Shown here: piece after piece, positions 8,187-10,514 of the stretch
Layout of the letters: every line of letters starts with the position of its first letter
Numbering within the stretch: the first letter of the stretch is position 1
Source of the DNA: an uncultured Lachnospiraceae bacterium
Lineage (GTDB): Bacteria > Bacillota > Clostridia > Lachnospirales > Lachnospiraceae
Direction of reading: 5' to 3'
DNA: 10,514 nt
NCBI GenBank assembly: GCA_910578845.1
Contig: CAJTSL010000082.1
Span: forward strand, 1-10,514
The notes under the pieces: model-generated
Seen by the model: only the letters and a program-made list of their open reading frames with translations
The model's database searches: none
Told to the model about the DNA's origin: nothing
Made by a program: the position numbers and the translations under genes

Positions 8187-8264
8187 AGAGGTTTTTCCGA
8201 TTTTTCTTAACGATTGTATAAACCCGCTTGGATAAGAATACGCTACCAGAATGTGAGGATCTAT

Positions 8265-8273
8265 GGTATACTA
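8265..8273 (+). promoter_or_regulatory. Putative extended -10 promoter of the 75-residue gene
   Basis: TGGTATACT matches the extended -10 form (TGN followed by a -10 hexamer, TATACT at 8268-8273). The -35 region at the right distance is weak, as is usual for extended -10 promoters. It lies about 54 nt before the ATG at 8327 and is divergent from the chemoreceptor promoter. Confidence 0.45.
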
Positions 8274-8326
8274 AAAAAACAAGCTGAATGAAGAGCAAAG
8301 GCATAGAAATGGAATGAGGCATAGCG

Positions 8327-8554
8327 ATGCGGGAAATGGAATTTAAAATGGAACGTCCCGGCTTATTGAAAGCCGGAGACCATGTTACAGTGACAGAAGG
8401 CGTATTACCAAGTAATTATTACTATACAATCGACCCTTCTCTTGCGATGTCAGGTAATTTCCCTTTTAGGGAGCGCATGTTAGAGCGGGAAGGAGAAGTA
8501 ATAGAAGTGCTTGAGAATGAAAGAGGGTTCTATGTGAAAGCAAGGTTTTCTTAG
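8327..8554 (+). CDS. Small conserved-looking protein of unknown function
   Basis: A 75-residue soluble, highly charged protein with no membrane segment. The start is chosen from GAGG (8316-8319), 7 nt upstream; in-frame ATGs at residues 4 and 8 are less well placed. I recognise no named family. The sequence has a recurring beta-strand/turn pattern: PGLLKAGDHVTVTEGVLPSN (residues 11-30), an NYYYTIDPSLA segment, then EGEVIEVLENERGFYVKARF at the end. The paired 'GDHVTV...GEVIEV...GFYVKARF' strands resemble a small SH3/KOW-type barrel; this is a guess from pattern only. It has its own promoter candidate and is divergent from the chemoreceptor. A 295-nt gap with a large palindrome separates it from ridA. 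A perfect short palindrome (TCTGGCGCCAGA, 8563-8574) follows the stop. Confidence 0.75.
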   Translation: MREMEFKMERPGLLKAGDHVTVTEGVLPSNYYYTIDPSLAMSGNFPFRERMLEREGEVIEVLENERGFYVKARFS

Positions 8555-8609
8555 GATCGGGTCTGGCGCCAGATGCGGTGGCAACTCATCCCTTATTTTT
8601 CATTTGTCC

Positions 8610-8804
8610 AAACGCTGGTTATGGAGATTTCCAAAACCTAATTATGCAAAATAGACAAGATCACGAGCAGGGTACTTTGGCATCGTCGGCACTTAGACGC
8701 TGTATTGTAGCGTCTTATGTGCCGCTACGAGTGCCAATGTAGCGAAAGCGACCCTGCGACGATTTGCCTATTTTGCACAACTAGGTTTTGAAAAATAACC
8801 GTTT
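8610..8804. repeat. Large imperfect palindrome (about 195 nt), MITE-like or structured RNA
   Basis: Nested complementary arms can be traced along almost the whole element: AAAC/GTTT (8610-8613 with 8801-8804), GGTTAT/ATAACC (8617-8622 with 8795-8800), CAAAACCT/AGGTTTTG (8632-8639 with 8783-8790), TGCAAAATAG with CTATTTTGCA, GCAGGGT/ACCCTGC, TTGGCA/TGCCAA, and the apical AGACGCT/AGCGTCT (8695-8701 with 8709-8715) around a 7-nt loop. Several arm differences keep pairing as G-U, and the right arm carries extra unpaired bases. No open reading frame is evident inside. It could be a non-autonomous mobile element or dispersed palindrome, or a structured RNA in the ridA leader. No clear target-site duplication was identified. 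Confidence 0.75.
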
Positions 8805-8849
8805 CGCAAAACCTAATTACTTATATTATAGAAAGGAAGGACACAAATT

Positions 8850-9227
8850 ATGTTAAAAAAAGTAGCAACAGACAAGGCGCCGGCGGCAATCGGGCCATAT
8901 TCCCAGGGGATCATTGCCGGGCAGATGCTCTTCGCATCGGGACAGATCCCGATTGATCCTGCTAATGGCGAGATTACCGGAGAGGATATTACCGGACAGG
9001 CAGAGCAAGTGATGAAGAATGTGGGAGAAATCCTCAAAGAAGCAGGCACGGATTTTGAAAATGTGGTGAAAACAACTTGCTTCCTTGCAGAGATGGCTGA
9101 TTTTGCAGCTTTCAATGCAGTTTACGAGAAATATTTCACCCAGAAGCCAGCCAGAAGCTGTGTGGCTGTCAAACAGCTTCCCAAAGATGTCTTATGCGAG
9201 GTGGAAGTCATCGCTTATCTGGGATAA
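8850..9227 (+). CDS. ridA: RidA family reactive enamine/imine deaminase
   Basis: A 125-residue cytoplasmic protein of the RidA (YjgF/YER057c/UK114) family, which hydrolyses reactive enamine/imine intermediates such as 2-aminoacrylate released by PLP-dependent dehydratases and protects other PLP enzymes from damage; family members act as trimers. The length is standard. Active-site positions of the canonical group are present: Tyr17 in GPYSQ, Arg102 and Cys104 in PARSCVAV, and Glu117 in LCEVEVIA, with the Arg-to-Glu spacing of 15 found in E. coli RidA. The start is supported by AGGAAGG (8834-8840), 9 nt upstream. A large palindrome ends about 45 nt before the start. No strong -35/-10 pair was found in the short remaining gap, so the promoter may lie within or upstream of the palindrome. 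Confidence 0.96.
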   Translation: MLKKVATDKAPAAIGPYSQGIIAGQMLFASGQIPIDPANGEITGEDITGQAEQVMKNVGEILKEAGTDFENVVKTTCFLAEMADFAAFNAVYEKYFTQKPARSCVAVKQLPKDVLCEVEVIAYLG

Positions 9228-9253
9228 TATCGGTCAAAGGATAATTTTGGAAA

Positions 9254-9290
9254 AAAGAGATCCGGGAGATCTTTTTGGAAGATCTTTTAT
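9254..9290 (+). terminator. Intrinsic terminator after ridA
   Basis: A 9-bp stem (9254-9262 with 9268-9276, centred on GATC/GATC with one G-T pair) and a 5-nt loop, CGGGA. The 3' arm merges into a TTTTT run. A second GATCTTTT (9281-9288) repeats the tail and offers an alternative pairing. The A-tract before the stem could let it function on both strands, but no minus-strand gene ends here. Confidence 0.75.
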
Positions 9291-9418
9291 AGAAATGAAT
9301 CACCAGAATGCATAACATAGGAAGATAATGCAGACAATACCGGATAGAGATAACAATTTATAATAATAACAGTAACAGCGATATGGAAATATAAATTGAT
9401 AGAAACGAGGTCATGCAT

Positions 9419-9775
9419 ATGGATTATGTGAATGCTTTCTGGGTCGGAGGGATCATCTGTGCATTGGTACAGATATTGATGGAGAAAACCAAAATGATGC
9501 CGGGGCGCATTATGGTCCTGCTCGTCTGCCTGGGAGCGGTTATCAGCGTATTTGGCTGGTATGAGCCGTTCATGGAATATGCGGGGGCAGGAGCCAGCGT
9601 GCCACTGATTGGATATGGGAATATCTTAATGAAAGGCGTGAAGGAAGCAGTTGATAAAGACGGCTTCATCGGCTTATTCAAAGGCGGTTTCACGAATGGC
9701 GCGGTAGGATGTAGCGCGGCGCTCATTTTTGCCTATCTGGCGAGCTTGGTCTTCCGTTCTAAGATGAAGAAATAA
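9419..9775 (+). CDS. spoVAE: Stage V sporulation protein AE (SpoVAE)
   Basis: Small membrane protein of 118 residues of the SpoVAC/SpoVAE family, part of the SpoVA channel that loads dipicolinic acid into the developing spore and releases it on germination. Hydrophobic segments lie at about 4-20, 29-46 and 95-113. Family features include the MDY...AFWVGGIIC start, the KTK-PGRI loop, YEPFMEYAGAGASVPLIGYG (48-67) and a glycine-rich segment before the last helix. Two ATGs are available, 9413 and 9419; I choose 9419 because the GAGG at 9407-9410 is 8 nt from it but only 2 nt from 9413, and the family usually begins at MDY. It is flanked by ridA and a regulator-like gene, not by spoVAC or spoVAD. 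No convincing forespore (sigma-G) promoter was recognised; a lone TATAAT occurs at 9359-9364. Confidence 0.92.
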   Translation: MDYVNAFWVGGIICALVQILMEKTKMMPGRIMVLLVCLGAVISVFGWYEPFMEYAGAGASVPLIGYGNILMKGVKEAVDKDGFIGLFKGGFTNGAVGCSAALIFAYLASLVFRSKMKK

Positions 9776-9804
9776 GAATACGAAACAAAGCAGAATCATA
9801 AGAG

Positions 9805-9849
9805 AAGCAGGTATGTCCACGAATTAATTTGTTGACATACCTGCTTTTT
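9805..9849 (+). terminator. Intrinsic terminator after spoVAE
   Basis: A perfect 13-bp stem (9805-9817, AAGCAGGTATGTC, with 9834-9846) has a 16-nt A+T-rich loop and ends in TTTTT (9845-9849). It lies 29 nt after the spoVAE stop codon. Its 3' arm contains part of the -35 box of the next gene's promoter. Confidence 0.85.
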
Positions 9850-9860
9850 CGGTCTATTCT
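9832..9860 (+). promoter_or_regulatory. Strong sigma-A promoter of the HTH gene
   Basis: A perfect -35 TTGACA (9832-9837) and a -10 TATTCT (9855-9860, 5 of 6 matches) are separated by exactly 17 nt. Predicted transcription starts near 9867, with a leader of about 30 nt before the ATG at 9899. The -35 box and much of the spacer are the 3' arm and T-run of the preceding terminator. Confidence 0.8.
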
Positions 9861-9898
9861 AGAAGTATAGAGGGTTAGCATAGAAAGGAGAAGGCAGT

Positions 9899-10462
9899 AT
9901 GGCGAGAAATGAGCGAGGAGCGGGCAGGAAACCGGCATTGTCCGCAAATGAAGTGAGCCGGATCAGAGAACGTCATGAAGCTGGGGAGACGGTAACGGCA
10001 CTGGCAAAGGAATATGGGATTTCCAGGCAGGTGCTGTCAGGATATTTGAACCAGAGCAATGAGAAAGAAAAAGAAAATTATAATACCGTGAAATCCTGGG
10101 AACGGTTGAACCGCGCTTTTGAGGGGATCCAACCGGCGGATTATACGCTACGCATGGAATTTATGTGTGGGGAAGACTGCTGTAGCGTGATGCTGATCAA
10201 TAAAGAGGAAGAAAAAATTGAAGTGATAAATGAGACAGATGATTTGCTGCACTGTGCTTTCGGCATGAAAGCAAAGCCGACATGGGAAGACTTTGAAGAA
10301 TTTCTGGAAAGCCGTTGCTTTCCGAGGGAGCGGGAAGACGTGGATATGCTTTTGGAGGATCTGGATCTTTCCTCATATGAGCCGCTTGCCATCGTGGAAC
10401 GGACAGAGGGCAGAATGGCGGAAGATAAGCAATGGATAAAAATCAGGCATTTCAAGGCGTGA
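9899..10462 (+). CDS. Resolvase-type helix-turn-helix protein with unassigned C-terminal domain
   Basis: A 187-residue soluble protein. Residues 9-50 (GRKPALSANEVSRIRERHEAGETV..., LAKEYGISRQVLSGYL) form a helix-turn-helix like that at the C-terminus of Hin-type serine recombinases, with a GRKP minor-groove arm in front. No recombinase catalytic domain is present. After a charged linker (about 52-66), the rest (67-187) is acidic with alternating strand/helix character (YTLRMEFMCGEDCCSVMLI, WEDFEEFLESRCFP) and is not a family I can name; it could be a ligand- or protein-binding domain. The start has AGAAAGGAG (9882-9890), 8 nt upstream. A strong own promoter implies independent expression. A DNA-binding regulatory role is likely from the HTH; its targets are unknown. 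Confidence 0.8.
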   Translation: MARNERGAGRKPALSANEVSRIRERHEAGETVTALAKEYGISRQVLSGYLNQSNEKEKENYNTVKSWERLNRAFEGIQPADYTLRMEFMCGEDCCSVMLINKEEEKIEVINETDDLLHCAFGMKAKPTWEDFEEFLESRCFPREREDVDMLLEDLDLSSYEPLAIVERTEGRMAEDKQWIKIRHFKA

Positions 10463-10514
10463 AAGTCCAGCTAATAAATGTCAATAGGAGAATGAAAAAA
10501 CTTTGATCTTATTT

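Noticed and set aside
8555..8600. Terminator after the 75-residue gene (TCTGGCGCCAGA palindrome, then TTATTTTT).
   Set aside because: The palindrome has no loop and is separated from the T-rich stretch by about 20 nt without a clean extended stem.
9294..9345. Forespore sigma-G type promoter for spoVAE (GCATA at 9310-9314 with CAATACC near 9335).
   Set aside because: The -10 match is poor and the region is A+T-rich, so the hit is not better than chance.
10486..10514. Possible start of a further gene at the right edge (AGGAG then ATG at 10492, resembling a lipoprotein-type start).
   Set aside because: The frame stops after four codons (TGA at 10504-10506), and the AGGAG is only 1 nt from the ATG. 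One more base would open a plausible signal-peptide frame, but the window ends too soon to call a frameshifted gene.

Overview
The window looks like a chromosomal segment of a spore-forming, chemotactic Gram-positive of class Clostridia, most likely a Lachnospiraceae-type gut anaerobe. The signs are strong AGGAGG-like ribosome binding sites, sigma-A-type promoters, a SpoVAE sporulation protein, a Cache/HAMP chemoreceptor and a cytoplasmic family 2 glycosidase. The taxonomic assignment is inference from gene content and sequence style; there is no rRNA gene to confirm it.

Layout, left to right. Positions 1-214 hold a stem-loop with a distinctive loop and tandem promoter-like sequences. They are followed by a two-gene, back-to-back operon (215-2626, +): an ABC-type AAA ATPase with an extra N-terminal domain of about 180 residues, and an HNH nuclease. 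This is the architecture of a Septu-like (PtuA/PtuB-like) anti-phage module and the best candidate here for an under-described system. It is visibly richer in A+T than the genes that follow. Next is a stand-alone GH2 glycoside hydrolase (2720-4606, +), convergent with an NSS-family sodium:amino-acid symporter (4634-5986, -). The symporter lies downstream of, and in the same direction as, a large methyl-accepting chemotaxis protein (6071-8044, -). The 84-nt gap between those two holds a second copy of the stem-loop seen at the left edge.

A divergent intergenic region carries a good sigma-A promoter for the chemoreceptor and an extended -10 promoter for a 75-residue conserved-looking protein of unknown function (8327-8554, +). 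Then comes a large imperfect palindrome of about 195 nt (8610-8804), immediately upstream of ridA (8850-9227, +), which ends in an intrinsic terminator. An apparently isolated spoVAE (9419-9775, +) follows. Its terminator hairpin physically overlaps the -35 box of the promoter of the last gene, a helix-turn-helix protein with an unassigned acidic C-terminal domain (9899-10462, +).

Functional grouping: the ATPase and nuclease almost certainly act together. The chemoreceptor and transporter may share a transcript and perhaps a ligand class. The remaining genes look like independent single-gene units, each with its own signals. No tRNA, rRNA, CRISPR array, transposase or integrase was seen, and no gap between genes exceeds 300 bases.
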